Assembly: GCF_000421105.1 (NCBI RefSeq)
Contig: NZ_ATWF01000001.1
Span: forward strand, 53,987 to 117,986
Reading direction: 5' to 3'
Length of the DNA stretch: 64,000 nt
Source: Limisalsivibrio acetivorans
GTDB lineage: Bacteria > Chrysiogenota > Deferribacteres > Deferribacterales > Geovibrionaceae
The notes beneath the pieces are model-generated. The model did not search any database. It was not told the origin of the DNA and saw nothing but the letters and a program-made list of their open reading frames with translations. The position numbers and the translations under genes are program-made. Position 1 is the first letter of the stretch, and each line of letters opens with the position of its first letter. This document shows, piece by piece, positions 44,141-54,369 of the stretch.

Positions 44141-45586
44141 TTAATCATGCAGCTCCCTTATCTTTTTCGCCCTGAACCGTGTCCCTTCAGGGGTATCGAG
44201 AAGCTCAATCCCCTTCTCCGTCAGCTTATTCCTTATCTCATCAGCTTTGGCGAAATCCTTGTTTTTCCTGGCTTCATTACGCTCGGTAATGAGCGAGTTC
44301 AGTTCCTCTTCGGGTATGCTGAGGTTCGCTCTGAACCACTCCTGGGGTGTTTTTACAGTTATTCCCAGAACCTCTCTGGCTGCCTTGAATACATCCTCTG
44401 CACAGCTCCTTACCTCTTCGATGCAGGCCTTATTCGGTTTTTCTGAAAGAAGCCTGTTGAAGCCACGCACAGCCTCAAAGAGTGCGGCCAGGGCGATGGG
44501 CGTGTTGAAGTCATCATCCATGGCTTTACAGAAATCGTTTATGAACTCATCACGTATCCTGCGTGCATCTTCACTGAGATCCTGCCCCTTTTTGCCGGCA
44601 GGATAGCTGTTTATCTCGTCGATGGCCGTGTATATCCTGTCAAGCGAGCTTTCCGCATCGACCAGGCGGTAGTCACTGAAATCGAGGGAGCTTCTGTAGT
44701 GGGTTGTGAGCAAAAAGTACCGGATAATCTCCGGATCCCAGACGTTCGTGACATCCCGTATGGTGAAGAAGTTGCCGAGTGACTTGGACATCTTCTCCTC
44801 ATTTATGTTCACGAAACCGTTGTGCATCCAATATTTTACAAAGTCATTGCCTGAATATGCCTCGGATTGGGCAATCTCGTTTTCATGGTGGGGGAATATG
44901 AGATCACGTCCGCCTCCGTGGATATCGAAGGGGAGGCCGAGTATCTTTTCACTCATAACGCTGCATTCGATATGCCATCCGGGTCTTCCCGGGCCCCACG
45001 GGCTATCCCAGCTTGGTTCACCCTCTTTGGAAGCCTTCCATAGAACGAAATCGTAGGGGTTCTCCTTCTTATCGCTCACCTCGACCCTTGCTCCGGCGAG
45101 CATCTCGTCCAGGCTTCTGCCGGAGAGCTTGCCGTACCCCTCAAAGCTGTTTACACGGAAGTATATATCGCCGTCCGCTTCATAGGCGTGTCCTCTTTCG
45201 ATAAGGGTTTGGCACATGGTGATCATCTCATCGATGAAGTCGGTAGCTTTTGGTGTGTGGGTTGGGGGGAGGATTCCGAGAGAGGTCATATCCTGGTCGT
45301 GTTCATCGATATATTTCTTTGTTAGATCCCGCCAGTCCATCCCCGTTTCGCCGCTTCTCTTGATGATCTTGTCGTCGATGTCGGTGAAGTTTTTCACGAA
45401 ATTTACGTTGTAGCCGGAATACAGCATGTAACGCCTGATAACATCGAAAACCACAGAGCTTCTTGCGTGCCCGATATGGCAGAAGTCATACACCGTAACG
45501 CCGCAGACGTACATGTTTACATTTTTATCTGAATGGGGGGTGAAATCCTCTTTCTGTTTGGTGAGTGAATTATAGAGCTTAAGCAT
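44141..45586 (-). CDS. cysS: cysteinyl-tRNA synthetase
   Basis: This 481-residue class I synthetase has the zinc cysteine C28 (VCGVTVYD), HIGH at residues 37-40 and KMSKSLGN near residue 270. The family-specific zinc ligands lie in HIECSVMS and PHHENEIAQSE. It charges tRNA-Cys. It is the last gene of an unusual unit behind a chemoreceptor and an ABC ATPase (13-base gap). Confidence 0.97.
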   Translation of the reverse strand: MLKLYNSLTKQKEDFTPHSDKNVNMYVCGVTVYDFCHIGHARSSVVFDVIRRYMLYSGYNVNFVKNFTDIDDKIIKRSGETGMDWRDLTKKYIDEHDQDMTSLGILPPTHTPKATDFIDEMITMCQTLIERGHAYEADGDIYFRVNSFEGYGKLSGRSLDEMLAGARVEVSDKKENPYDFVLWKASKEGEPSWDSPWGPGRPGWHIECSVMSEKILGLPFDIHGGGRDLIFPHHENEIAQSEAYSGNDFVKYWMHNGFVNINEEKMSKSLGNFFTIRDVTNVWDPEIIRYFLLTTHYRSSLDFSDYRLVDAESSLDRIYTAIDEINSYPAGKKGQDLSEDARRIRDEFINDFCKAMDDDFNTPIALAALFEAVRGFNRLLSEKPNKACIEEVRSCAEDVFKAAREVLGITVKTPQEWFRANLSIPEEELNSLITERNEARKNKDFAKADEIRNKLTEKGIELLDTPEGTRFRAKKIRELHD

Positions 45587-45599
45587 CCTTTCCTCTCTC

Positions 45600-46382
45600 T
45601 TAGATAACGCAGGCCTCCAGCAGGGTTCTGGTGTATTCCTCTGCTGGGTTGGCTATTATCTCTGCAGTTTTGCCCCTCTCGACGATGATACCGTCCTTCA
45701 TAACTATCATATCTCCACACAGGTAGGAGACGACGGCAATGTCATGGGAGATAAGCACAAGTGTTATACTATTTTCTTCGCACAATTTTTTCAACAGATT
45801 AAGTATCTGCGCCTGAACGGAGACATCAAGGGAGCTTACAGGTTCATCCGCCACAAGCACCTTCGGCTCAAGGCTCAAAGCCCTTGCAATACTTATCCTC
45901 TGCCTCTGTCCGCCGGAGAATTCGTGGGGGTAGCGTTCAAGGTGTTCCTCCTCCAGCCCTACCATCTCCATGATGGATACGCATCTGTCCCGTATTTCAG
46001 CTTTATCCTGTGTAATATGCTTTGCCACCCCGTCGGAGAGGGCGGAGCCTATGGTTAGCTTTGGGTTAAGGCTGGAGAAAGGGTCCTGAAATACCATCTG
46101 TACGTTTTTGCGGTACTCGTCATAGATGGAAGGATCGCTGTGGATATCCCTTCCTTTGTATAGAACATGCCCTTCGGTGGGGGGTGTGAGGTCGCAGAGC
46201 ATCTTTGCAAGGGTTGTTTTGCCGCTTCCAGATTCGCCGACGATTCCCAGACGCATACCTTCGGTTAATAAAAGATCGGCCCGGTCAACGGCGTTGAAGC
46301 CGGTGCCCGAGCCTTTAAAAAGTCCCTCGAAGGATCTATATGTTTTGGTCAGTTTCTCAAGTTTAACAAGTTCGTGTGCCAT
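45600..46382 (-). CDS. oligopeptide/dipeptide-type ABC transporter ATP-binding protein
   Basis: This 260-residue ATPase has Walker A GESGSGKTT (49-57), Q-loop, signature SGGQRQR (156-162), Walker B VADEP with E180, and the closing YTRTLLEA segment typical of OppF/DppF. The permeases, binding protein and OppD partner are not in the window, so it is either an orphan or works with parts encoded elsewhere. It is 8 bases after the chemoreceptor and 13 before cysS. Confidence 0.88.
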   Translation of the reverse strand: MAHELVKLEKLTKTYRSFEGLFKGSGTGFNAVDRADLLLTEGMRLGIVGESGSGKTTLAKMLCDLTPPTEGHVLYKGRDIHSDPSIYDEYRKNVQMVFQDPFSSLNPKLTIGSALSDGVAKHITQDKAEIRDRCVSIMEMVGLEEEHLERYPHEFSGGQRQRISIARALSLEPKVLVADEPVSSLDVSVQAQILNLLKKLCEENSITLVLISHDIAVVSYLCGDMIVMKDGIIVERGKTAEIIANPAEEYTRTLLEACVI

Positions 46383-46390
46383 GCACCATA

Positions 46391-48415
46391 CTACACTTTG
46401 AATTTAGAAATTGCATCAGCAAGTTCTTCGGAAAGATCCTCCAGTTTCTTCGTCATGGTATTAATCTCCTCAACGCTCTCCTGTCCCTGCTCTGAGTTCT
46501 GGCTCAGGTTTGTTACCGTTGTTGAGATGGTCATGATAGCTTCGTTCTGCTGCTCCATAATGCCTATGATAGGCTCCACAGACTGGGTTGTAACCTCCAT
46601 CTGCTCTGCAACTTCGCCGAAGTTGTCGCCGACGCTGGTGATGGCCTTTGAACCCTTTTCAACGTCCTCGATGCCTTGATGAACGGTACCAACAACGTTG
46701 CCCACGTTGTCCTGTATAGTTTTAACCATGGAGGAGATCTCTTGGATAGACTGTCCCGTCTTTTCGGCGAGCTTGCGAACTTCGTCTGCAACAACGGCGA
46801 ATCCTCTTCCGGCTTCGCCCGCTCTTGCGGCTTCGATGGCGGCGTTGAGTGCGAGGAGGTTTGTCTGCTCGGCGATATCTACGATGATTCCGATGATGTT
46901 GCTGATCGATTCGCTGGCCTTGTTCAGTTCATCCAGATTCCCTGCAACACCGGAAAGGTTTGATGCAATATTGTTTATCTGGTTAACGGTTCCCTGAAGC
47001 TTATCGTTTCCTTCGATTACAAGCTCCTTTGTGGACTGAACCTGCTGTATACCGCTATTTACACTTTCGACAATCTCGCTGGAGCTTGCAGAGAGCTGTT
47101 CAGTACTGGCTGCAGTGCTTGCGAGATCGGAGTTTATCATGGAGAGGTTGTTACTCATGCTCTGCATATGATGATAGGTGCTGTCCGCATTGGAGCTGAT
47201 GTATTCTGATATCTGCTTAACATTGAATACAAGCCCTTTGAGGTTTGTCTTCATCTCATTTACTGAATCGGTGAGTGAGCCGAACTCATCATTCGAGTGG
47301 AAAGTGATATCCTCAACGGTGAGATCTCCATGCTTGATAGCTTCTGCAATGCGGTTTATGGCAACGAGGGGCTCGCTTATCTTTCTGGATGAATAGAGCC
47401 CGATGATTATAGAAAGGATAATCGCAGCAGCAACGAGTCCGAAGGTTGTGAGGTTTGTTTTCCTCATTAGATCATTAATGTCTGAGATACCTTCGCCCAT
47501 ATTCCTTTCTGAAAGCTTAAGAAGGTTATCGAATGTTTTAGTGGTTTTGGTAAGTGTGTTCTCAATCTTCTCTATGCTTACCAGAAGCTTTTCAGATGTT
47601 TCGTAGGACTGTATTGCTGCCTGATCGAGCTCTTCTATGATATTCTGGATCTCTGCATTATTATCACGAAGCACCTTTAGGCTGGATGTTGCGAGTTTGC
47701 CCTGCAGGGGCTGGTAGCTTATGTTTTTATAGGAGCCGCCGTTTGTGAGTATTTCTGCTTTTGCTTCAAAGGCGTTGGAGTAACTCTTGAGGCTTAGGTA
47801 TGAATCCTCAATGGTCTCCATATCCGTTGCACCAACGAGCTGGTTTGCATAGATTTTGATTTCAAGCGTGTCCTCCATGAGAAGATCCATAAACATATAT
47901 TCATCACGGAGCTCAGGGTTGTTCTTGAGTGTGGTTTTTACAACGATGATCCTGCCCTTATTTTGACGGTATAGGTTATCAAGTTCGGCAAAGAGTTCTT
48001 CCATGCGGCTATCTGTTCTTATTGCCTGCAGCTTTGCGTTAAAGAGAAGATCGATTTCGCTCTTAAGGCTCTTTTGAAGCTTTGCAACGTTCTTGATTTC
48101 CTGGCACATCGAGTCGTTCTCAACCTGCTTTTGAACCTTTTTGTCCAGACTGTTGAGATCTTTCTGTACCTCAGCCTGCATACTTTGGGCCTCTTCAAGC
48201 TCCTCTGTATGTATAATGTTTTTAAGCAGGAGAACGATGTGGGTGAACTCGCTGTTGAGTTCGTTGATGGCGCTTCTGTTTTCGATCAGATAGGTAAGAT
48301 TGCCGTTAATGAAGCTGCCGATTCTTTTGCTGGAGGTGATGAAGCCCACAGCAAGGACCACGATTATAAGTGCTATAATCAGGTAGGACGCTGTTACTTT
48401 AAGTTTCACACTCAT
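46391..48415 (-). CDS. membrane methyl-accepting chemotaxis protein
   Basis: This 674-residue receptor has a first membrane helix (about residues 7-27), a long helical periplasmic sensor (about 30-310), a second helix ([16 protein letters not shown]), HAMP and an MCP signalling domain with tip [16 protein letters not shown]. The ATG at 48415 is chosen, with GAGGG 8 bases upstream; a TTG at 48430 is less likely. The ligand is unknown. It heads a unit with an OppF-like ATPase, so a peptide-related stimulus is possible. Confidence 0.92.
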   Translation of the reverse strand: MSVKLKVTASYLIIALIIVVLAVGFITSSKRIGSFINGNLTYLIENRSAINELNSEFTHIVLLLKNIIHTEELEEAQSMQAEVQKDLNSLDKKVQKQVENDSMCQEIKNVAKLQKSLKSEIDLLFNAKLQAIRTDSRMEELFAELDNLYRQNKGRIIVVKTTLKNNPELRDEYMFMDLLMEDTLEIKIYANQLVGATDMETIEDSYLSLKSYSNAFEAKAEILTNGGSYKNISYQPLQGKLATSSLKVLRDNNAEIQNIIEELDQAAIQSYETSEKLLVSIEKIENTLTKTTKTFDNLLKLSERNMGEGISDINDLMRKTNLTTFGLVAAAIILSIIIGLYSSRKISEPLVAINRIAEAIKHGDLTVEDITFHSNDEFGSLTDSVNEMKTNLKGLVFNVKQISEYISSNADSTYHHMQSMSNNLSMINSDLASTAASTEQLSASSSEIVESVNSGIQQVQSTKELVIEGNDKLQGTVNQINNIASNLSGVAGNLDELNKASESISNIIGIIVDIAEQTNLLALNAAIEAARAGEAGRGFAVVADEVRKLAEKTGQSIQEISSMVKTIQDNVGNVVGTVHQGIEDVEKGSKAITSVGDNFGEVAEQMEVTTQSVEPIIGIMEQQNEAIMTISTTVTNLSQNSEQGQESVEEINTMTKKLEDLSEELADAISKFKV

Positions 48416-48983
48416 TTTTTTTACCCTCAAGAGCTAATGAAGTACGTTCAAATTATTTATTTCTTTTTAGTCTCCGTCAAACACGCCTTTGCCGGAATGG
48501 TAATACCAGTTAACCTATATTCCTAATTTAAAATTATTTTCTATTTTTGCAATTTTTTATTTAACATGAAATATAGGTATATTCAATATTAAAAAACACT
48601 GTATGCAATATCTGAATGCTTTTTATATACATGAGAAAAATAGTTCACTTGTTTCAGGAGTTTATAATTTGTGATAACCAAGAGAATAGATAGGATTCAG
48701 TAATTCACTTTGGGTTAAAATAACTTAACATTTTAAATTTTAATAACCTGTATTATTGAGTATATGTGTAAAATATTGGTTAAGCTCTAAGAGCATCTTC
48801 AGAATATTCACATTTTATCACTTGCAACAGCTATTGATAAGACTGCGGTATGCGCTGATTCAGGCCGATGGACAATCTTTATGACCAGTTGACATAGTCT
48901 TCTGGTTCTAGCACAGCTATTAACAGTTGATTTCAGGTTCTGCGTTCTATAGGATATTCTTTCGAGAAAAGTTGAGGTAGGCC
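48416..48983. other. AT-rich divergent intergenic region
   Basis: 568 bases between the chemoreceptor and a plus-strand hypothetical gene. A TTGACA lies at 48889-48894 but has no good -10 at the right distance. No gene, repeat or RNA is recognised. Confidence 0.5.
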
Positions 48984-49502
48984 ATGAAAACAGCTGATAT
49001 TAAGATTATCGAATCTCTGGAGACCCTCTGCGAGAAGAATGTGAAACAGCAGAACAAGGGAAGCTCCTTTCGCCCCTTTAAGTACTATAAGTCCGATGGG
49101 GAGGACAATGTCCCTGTTTTTTTTGTGGGCGTTCCCGGACTGACTGTTGCTATGGTTATGACAGCCCTCATAATGTCCACTGTCTATATGATAACTCTTC
49201 CTTTTAATATTTTCCTTTGGATAGGCTATCTCCTTGTGGCTTCATTTGTTATCCGTTTTGCCATGAAGATAGATAAGAGCAAGCAGATACGTTTTATGTG
49301 TCAGAGCCTCAGCTGTCATGCCCTGAGGCTTATCAAAAAGGCAAAGGAGATCGATGATGAAGAGGAGGCTCTGAGGTATGCGGGGCAGGCAAAGGCACTG
49401 CTGAAAAGGGCGGATGAATGGCTTGATGATCCTTGTATCGGGGAACAACTCGCCCAGCTTGAGCCCTTTGAGGAAGTTGAACCGGAGCTTACATTCAAAT
49501 AA
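48984..49502 (+). CDS. hypothetical membrane protein
   Basis: This 172-residue protein has a charged N-terminal 45 residues, two closely spaced membrane helices (about 46-70 and 74-92) and a C-terminal helical cytoplasmic part (EALRYAGQAKALLKRADEWL). No family is recognised. The start has GTTGAGG upstream. It is a single gene, and its stop codon runs into a terminator hairpin. Confidence 0.7.
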   Translation: MKTADIKIIESLETLCEKNVKQQNKGSSFRPFKYYKSDGEDNVPVFFVGVPGLTVAMVMTALIMSTVYMITLPFNIFLWIGYLLVASFVIRFAMKIDKSKQIRFMCQSLSCHALRLIKKAKEIDDEEEALRYAGQAKALLKRADEWLDDPCIGEQLAQLEPFEEVEPELTFK

Positions 49503-49526
49503 AAAAAGGCTCCCGCAAAGGGAGCC
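49501..49526 (-). terminator. terminator of the cytochrome gene
   Basis: A perfect 8-bp stem AGGCTCCC/GGGAGCCT (49506-49513 with 49519-49526) is followed on the minus strand by a T-run. It sits in the convergent gap and may also slow plus-strand transcription. Confidence 0.82.
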
Positions 49527-49559
49527 TCTGGTGTTTCTTATTCAGTTTAGCCCTGGTGC

Positions 49560-49907
49560 TTAGTGGCACTTAGAGCATGATTTTCCGCCGGGTACCTTCT
49601 TTTCCTGATGGCATTCCCAGCAGAACTCTTTATGAGCATCGTTGGACATCTTTCTGGGCTTGATAGCTCCGTCGAAGCTTATCTCTTTACCAGTTTTGAT
49701 GCTCTTGAGGGGACCGCCGTCTGCGTTCATGTGGCACTCAGTACATTCGTTCTTTTCCTGGTGGAAGGCGTGGGGGAACTCAACTGCCTTTTTGCTGGGC
49801 TTGCCGTCAACCCACTTAGAAAGGTCTACTTTGTCGGGGCCGGCAGCTGCAAATGCTATCATTGCAGTAAGACAGACGAGTAAAACGCCCATAATCATTT
49901 TCTTCAT
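49560..49907 (-). CDS. periplasmic triheme c-type cytochrome (c7/c3-like)
   Basis: This 115-residue protein has a signal peptide (MKKMIMGVLLVCLTAMIAFA) and three CxxCH haem sites (CTECH, CWECH, CSKCH) with extra histidines (PHAFH, DAHKEF) for bis-His ligation. This is the class III cytochrome pattern of PpcA-like c7 proteins, periplasmic electron carriers in metal- or sulfur-respiring bacteria. ATG 49907 has AAGGAG upstream, so a longer frame from 49925 is rejected. It is about 20 residues longer than classical c7 after cleavage. Confidence 0.88.
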   Translation of the reverse strand: MKKMIMGVLLVCLTAMIAFAAAGPDKVDLSKWVDGKPSKKAVEFPHAFHQEKNECTECHMNADGGPLKSIKTGKEISFDGAIKPRKMSNDAHKEFCWECHQEKKVPGGKSCSKCH

Positions 49908-49966
49908 AATAACACTCCTTGACACTTATTATGCTGATAAAAACAATATCACAAGCCCCTTTCTTG

Positions 49967-50548
49967 TCAAGGCTGATGTTCAGGGGTTCCACGTAGAATT
50001 TTCGGGTATTCTTCGGTTAAGTCAACGATGGCGGAGGGCTCTCCGCTTTGGGAACCGGCGTTCAGTATGAACTTGATCGAATTTTTAAAGTCTCTGATAA
50101 TATTGGTTATATACGGTGAATAGTCCTTGCCGGAAAGGTTTGCACTGGTGGCTGAAACTGGTGCACCTATGCTCAGCAGTAGCTCTCTAAGATCCTCATC
50201 CGCCGGTACACGAACAGCGATCTTCATATCTTTTACAAGCTCGGGGGCGAGCCCCTCTGCGGCGTTCATTATGAGGGTAACAGGGCCGGGCCAGACTTTG
50301 TATGCGTATTCGTGGATGGGGCCTCTGATAAGAGACTGCACCTGCTCGATACTGCCTGCAAGGACGGGGAAGGGCTTGTTACGTTCCCTTCCTTTGGCCT
50401 CGTATACCTTTCTGTTAGCTTCGATGTCGGTAACGGGCGCACCGATGCCGTAGATGGTGTCGGTGGGAAAAATGACGGGCTCGTTAAGCTCACCCGCCAT
50501 CCTGAAAATATGTATTGAGTTCTCTTTGTTCGCCTTAAGAACCAGCAT
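49967..50548 (-). CDS. Sua5/YciO/YrdC family threonylcarbamoyl-AMP synthase
   Basis: This 193-residue protein has the YrdC fold: FPTDTIYGIGAPV, a KGRERNKPFPVL substrate loop and GAPVSATSANLSG. It makes threonylcarbamoyl-AMP from threonine, bicarbonate and ATP for the t6A37 tRNA modification. The ATG at 50548 overlaps the end of purE by 14 bases; a GTG at 50593 would add 15 atypical residues. It ends the ileS-pur unit. Confidence 0.88.
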   Translation of the reverse strand: MLVLKANKENSIHIFRMAGELNEPVIFPTDTIYGIGAPVTDIEANRKVYEAKGRERNKPFPVLAGSIEQVQSLIRGPIHEYAYKVWPGPVTLIMNAAEGLAPELVKDMKIAVRVPADEDLRELLLSIGAPVSATSANLSGKDYSPYITNIIRDFKNSIKFILNAGSQSGEPSAIVDLTEEYPKILRGTPEHQP

Positions 50549-51056
50549 CCTGCTTTCTTGCTTCGAGCATATTCTGGACCTCTTCGTTGGCACTGTAAAC
50601 CTTGTCCCTCATGTTTTCACGGTAGCTCTTGAGCCTTGCCTGGATGTCGTAGTTGTCAACGGCGAGGATCTGTGCGGAGAAGATAGCCGCATTCTTAGCG
50701 CCTGCGCTTCCTATGGCCATGGTGGCGACGGGGATTCCGCCGGGCATCTGTACCATGGAGAGAAGAGCATCGATACCGCCGAGGCTCGTTGCAGAAACGG
50801 GCACTGCGATTACGGGGAGATTGGTTTCACTCGCCACGACACCAGCAAGGTGAGCGGCTGCGCCTGCGATGGCTATAATAACGGAGAAACCGTTCTTCTG
50901 GGCGTTTCTGGACCATTCACCTGTTCTTTCGGGTGTCCTGTGCGCACTGGAGACGATAACCTCATAGGGTATCTCAAATTCATCAAGAATGTTGATAGCT
51001 GTTTCAGCAACCCCGAGATCGGACTTGCTTCCCATAATGATTCCTACCTTACTCAT
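50535..51056 (-). CDS. purE: 5-(carboxyamino)imidazole ribonucleotide mutase
   Basis: This 173-residue class I PurE has MGSKSDLG, SSAHRTPER (catalytic His) and AGAAAHLAGVVA. It moves the carboxyl group of N5-CAIR to give CAIR in purine synthesis. It overlaps the purD stop by 4 bases. A purK partner is not in the window. Confidence 0.96.
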   Translation of the reverse strand: MSKVGIIMGSKSDLGVAETAINILDEFEIPYEVIVSSAHRTPERTGEWSRNAQKNGFSVIIAIAGAAAHLAGVVASETNLPVIAVPVSATSLGGIDALLSMVQMPGGIPVATMAIGSAGAKNAAIFSAQILAVDNYDIQARLKSYRENMRDKVYSANEEVQNMLEARKQDAGS

Positions 51057-52333
51057 CCCTTCAACCTCCTGAGGGCCTTTGCCCCGATATCCTTTCTGTA
51101 ATGCATACCCTGGAGCTGTATCCGTTCAACAGCTTTATAGGCATTTTCTATCGTCTCTCCAAGCTCCTGACCTCTTGCTGTAACGCCGAGGACCCTTCCG
51201 CCGGAGTTGACTATCTTTGCGTCCTTCAATGCTGTTCCCGCATGGAAAACCTTGACCCCTTCGATGCTGTTTGCATCATCAAGGCCGGTTATGGGCCGCC
51301 CTTTCTCGTATGAGGAGGGGTATCCTTCGGATGCCACAACAACGCATACGGTGGGTTCACTGCTCCATATAAGCTCAGCTTTGTTGAGGGTTTCGTCTAT
51401 ACATGCCTCGAATATGGGGGTTATGGGTGAATCCATCCTTGAGAGAACCGGCTGGGTCTCCGGATCGCCGAAGCGGCAGTTGAATTCCAGTACCTTAACC
51501 CCATCACCGGTTACCATCAGGCCGGCGTATATGATTCCCTTGTATGTTATACCACGTCTCTGCATCTCCTGTATGAGCGGATATGCAATCTTCTCCGTGG
51601 CGTAATCGAAGATCTCGTCCGTAACCACAGGAGCGGGGGAGTATGCTCCCATACCGCCGGTATTGGGGCCTTTATCGTTATCGAAAACGGGTTTATGGTC
51701 CTGGCTTGATACCATGGGAAGAACGGTCTTTCCGTCGGTGAATGCAAGGTAGCTCGCCTCCTCGCCGTCAAGGAACTCCTCGATTACGACACTGCTTCCA
51801 GCTTCGCCGAAGACGTTTTCATGGAATATATCCTTCAATGCGGCTTCCGCCTCTGCCTCTGTGAACGCAACGGTAACCCCTTTGCCGGCGGCGAGTCCGT
51901 CCGCTTTGACAACTATGGGTGCTCCCCTCTCTTTTACATAGGCTATGGCAGAGTCGTAGTCGGTGAATTCACCGTAATAAGCTGTGGGTATCCCAGCGGC
52001 GACCATAATCTCCTTTGCAAAGGCCTTGCTCGCCTCTATCCTGGCTGCATCCTTGCGTGGGCCGAAGATCCTGAGCCCCTCATTCTCGAATACGTCCACA
52101 ACTCCGGAGGCGAGGGGGTCTTCGGGGCCGACTACGGTGAGGTCTATGCCGTTCTCCTTTGCGAAGGCGGCAAGAGCCTCGTTTCCTTTGATGTCGATGT
52201 TCTCGCACTTCTCCTCAACGGCGGTTCCGCCGTTTCCGGGTGCTACATACACCTTCTCCACATCCTTCTCAGAGGCTATCTTCCAGGCGAGGGCGTGTTC
52301 ACGTCCCCCGCCGCCAATTACCAAAACTTTCAT
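51053..52333 (-). CDS. purD: phosphoribosylamine-glycine ligase
   Basis: This 426-residue ATP-grasp enzyme has the N-terminal VIGGGGREHALAW motif, the central VVKADGLAAGKGV, and LEFNCRFGDPETQ near the ATP site. It joins glycine to phosphoribosylamine in purine synthesis. It lies 14 bases after purH and overlaps purE by 4. Confidence 0.97.
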   Translation of the reverse strand: MKVLVIGGGGREHALAWKIASEKDVEKVYVAPGNGGTAVEEKCENIDIKGNEALAAFAKENGIDLTVVGPEDPLASGVVDVFENEGLRIFGPRKDAARIEASKAFAKEIMVAAGIPTAYYGEFTDYDSAIAYVKERGAPIVVKADGLAAGKGVTVAFTEAEAEAALKDIFHENVFGEAGSSVVIEEFLDGEEASYLAFTDGKTVLPMVSSQDHKPVFDNDKGPNTGGMGAYSPAPVVTDEIFDYATEKIAYPLIQEMQRRGITYKGIIYAGLMVTGDGVKVLEFNCRFGDPETQPVLSRMDSPITPIFEACIDETLNKAELIWSSEPTVCVVVASEGYPSSYEKGRPITGLDDANSIEGVKVFHAGTALKDAKIVNSGGRVLGVTARGQELGETIENAYKAVERIQLQGMHYRKDIGAKALRRLKG

Positions 52334-52347
52334 AGGTTTACCCTGTA

Positions 52348-53895
52348 TTAATGCTTGAAGTGTCTTATGCCGGTGAACACCATGGCTATGCCGTGTTCGT
52401 CCGCCGCCTCTATAACCTCTTCATCCCTGATAGATCCTCCGGGTGATATGATGGCGGTTATACCGTTTGCCGCCGCTTCATCAACGCTGTCACGGAAGGG
52501 GAAGAAGGCATCGGAGGCCATAACGGTTCCTTTAAGAGGCTTCTGCGCCTTGCTGGCGGCTATCTTTGAGGAATCCACACGGCTCATCTGGCCGGCTCCA
52601 ACTCCGATGGACTGGTTCTCGTTGGCGTATATTATTGCGTTGGACTTAACGTGCTTTGCAACCTTCCATGCGAAGGCGAGGGATTTGTATTCGCTCTCGG
52701 TGGGTTTGCGTTTTGTGGGAACGTTGAGCTCCATGATGTCCTCGAAGACGTGGAGGTCACGATCCTGAAGGAGGATTCCGCCGGTTACCTTCTTCATCTC
52801 AAGCTCGGGGTCACGGTATCCGTCAAGCTCCCCGAGTTCGATGAGGCGGAGGTTCTTCTTGGCGGAGAGTATCTCCTTTGCCTCTGCACTGAATGATGGG
52901 GCCACAACAACCTCAAGGAAGATCTTGGCGAGCTTCTCTGCAAGGTCAGCCCCCACCTCTCTGTTAACGCCCACAATGCCGCCGAAGGCACTTACGGGGT
53001 CGCACTCAAAGGCGAGGTCATATGCCGTTGATACATCCTCTGCTACGGCAGTACCGCAGGGGTTGGTGTGCTTTATGATAGTAACTGCGGGCTCTGCGAA
53101 CTCCTTAATGATCTCCGCCGCCGCATTGATGTCTACGATGTTGTTGAAGGAGAGCTCCTTACCTTGAAGCTGTTCCCCTGTGGAAACGCCCGCCTCTTTG
53201 ATAAGGGGGTGGGTGTAGAAGGCTGAATCCTGATGGGGGTTTTCGCCGTAGCGCATCGACTGCTTCTTCCTTGCGGGGAGGGTGAATTCCTCGGGGAACT
53301 TCACATCGAGGAGCCTGTTGAAGTAGTTTGCGATTATACTGTCGTAGAGGGCTGTATGGCTGTATGCCTTTCTGGCTAGGTCACGCCTCGTTTCGAGGGT
53401 GGTTCCGCCGTTGTCCATTTCTGCAATGACCCTTTCGTAGTCCGCAGTGTCCACAACGATGTTAACAAACTTGTGGTTCTTCGCCGCACTGCGCACCATG
53501 GAGGGGCCGCCGATGTCTATGTTTTCGATGACCTCGTCCAGCTCAACCCCCTCCTTCTCGACTGTTTTCTCGAAGGGATAGAGGTTCACGACCACCATGT
53601 CGATATCGTCCATGCCGTGTTCCTTCATGGTGGCTCTGTGCTCTTCGTTGTCTCTGATATTCAGGATTCCGCCGTGCACTCTCGGATGAAGAGTCTTCAC
53701 ACGTCCGTCCAGCATCTCGGGAAAGCCTGTGAAATCGCCGATTTCGACTATGTCGATCCCGCTCTCACGAAGAAGCTTTGCTGTACCACCGGTGGAGATT
53801 ATCTTCACTCCCCTTTCGGCAAGCTTTGCGGCGAAGTCAGCAACGCCTGTTTTGTCAGATACACTGATGAGGGCTGTTTTTGGTGTTAAGGTCAT
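52348..53895 (-). CDS. purH: bifunctional AICAR formyltransferase/IMP cyclohydrolase
   Basis: This 515-residue protein has an N-terminal IMP cyclohydrolase domain (SVSDKTGVADFA, STGGTAKLL, GRVKTLHPRVHGG). The C-terminal AICAR transformylase has KHTNPCG and the late AFFPFRDSVD. It does the last two steps of IMP synthesis. It overlaps lspA by 4 bases. Confidence 0.97.
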   Translation of the reverse strand: MTLTPKTALISVSDKTGVADFAAKLAERGVKIISTGGTAKLLRESGIDIVEIGDFTGFPEMLDGRVKTLHPRVHGGILNIRDNEEHRATMKEHGMDDIDMVVVNLYPFEKTVEKEGVELDEVIENIDIGGPSMVRSAAKNHKFVNIVVDTADYERVIAEMDNGGTTLETRRDLARKAYSHTALYDSIIANYFNRLLDVKFPEEFTLPARKKQSMRYGENPHQDSAFYTHPLIKEAGVSTGEQLQGKELSFNNIVDINAAAEIIKEFAEPAVTIIKHTNPCGTAVAEDVSTAYDLAFECDPVSAFGGIVGVNREVGADLAEKLAKIFLEVVVAPSFSAEAKEILSAKKNLRLIELGELDGYRDPELEMKKVTGGILLQDRDLHVFEDIMELNVPTKRKPTESEYKSLAFAWKVAKHVKSNAIIYANENQSIGVGAGQMSRVDSSKIAASKAQKPLKGTVMASDAFFPFRDSVDEAAANGITAIISPGGSIRDEEVIEAADEHGIAMVFTGIRHFKH

Positions 53896-54368
53896 ATCTG
53901 TTTTCCCCTTTTCTCTAGGATGAGATCCATAAGCAGTATGGTGATCCCGACTGTTATAGCACTGTCCGCAATATTAAAGGCGGGCCAGTGGTACCTGGAC
54001 ACGTAAAAGTCCAGAAAGTCCACAACCTTACCGATGTAAATCCTGTCTATAAGATTACCGCACGCACCGGTTAGAATAAGCGTGTATGAAAAGGCTCTTA
54101 GCCTGTTATCGTACTCTTTGTACAGCAGATAAAGCACAGCGAAGACCGCTGCAATCGTAACAAGGACAAAGAAGATCTGCCTGTAGGACTCGTTCAGCTT
54201 CGCAAGGAAACCGAAAGCCGCCCCCGGGTTGAGTATATATGTGATATTGAAAAGCCCCGGGATAACCTCGATGCTCTGGTGAAGGTGCATCGTCTCCTTG
54301 ACGAAAACCTTGGTTGCCTGATCCAGGATGAGGATAACCGTGAAAAGGGTAATCAGCTTTTTCCTCAT
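53892..54368 (-). CDS. lspA: lipoprotein signal peptidase II
   Basis: This 158-residue inner-membrane protein has four membrane helices. The catalytic aspartates are in GNLIDRIYIGKVVDF and FNIADSAI, and the family NPGAAFGF motif is present. It cleaves lipoprotein signal peptides, which fits the lipobox protein encoded at 57320. It is 1 base after ileS, an order common in many bacteria. Confidence 0.96.
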   Translation of the reverse strand: MRKKLITLFTVILILDQATKVFVKETMHLHQSIEVIPGLFNITYILNPGAAFGFLAKLNESYRQIFFVLVTIAAVFAVLYLLYKEYDNRLRAFSYTLILTGACGNLIDRIYIGKVVDFLDFYVSRYHWPAFNIADSAITVGITILLMDLILEKRGKQI

Positions 54369-54369
54369 C

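Noticed and set aside
48889-48917. Promoter for the hypothetical membrane protein at 48984
   Set aside because: A perfect TTGACA is present but no acceptable -10 element follows at 16-18 bases.
50549-50593. Longer Sua5 start at GTG 50593
   Set aside because: The extra 15 residues lie inside purE in another frame and do not resemble the family N-terminus.
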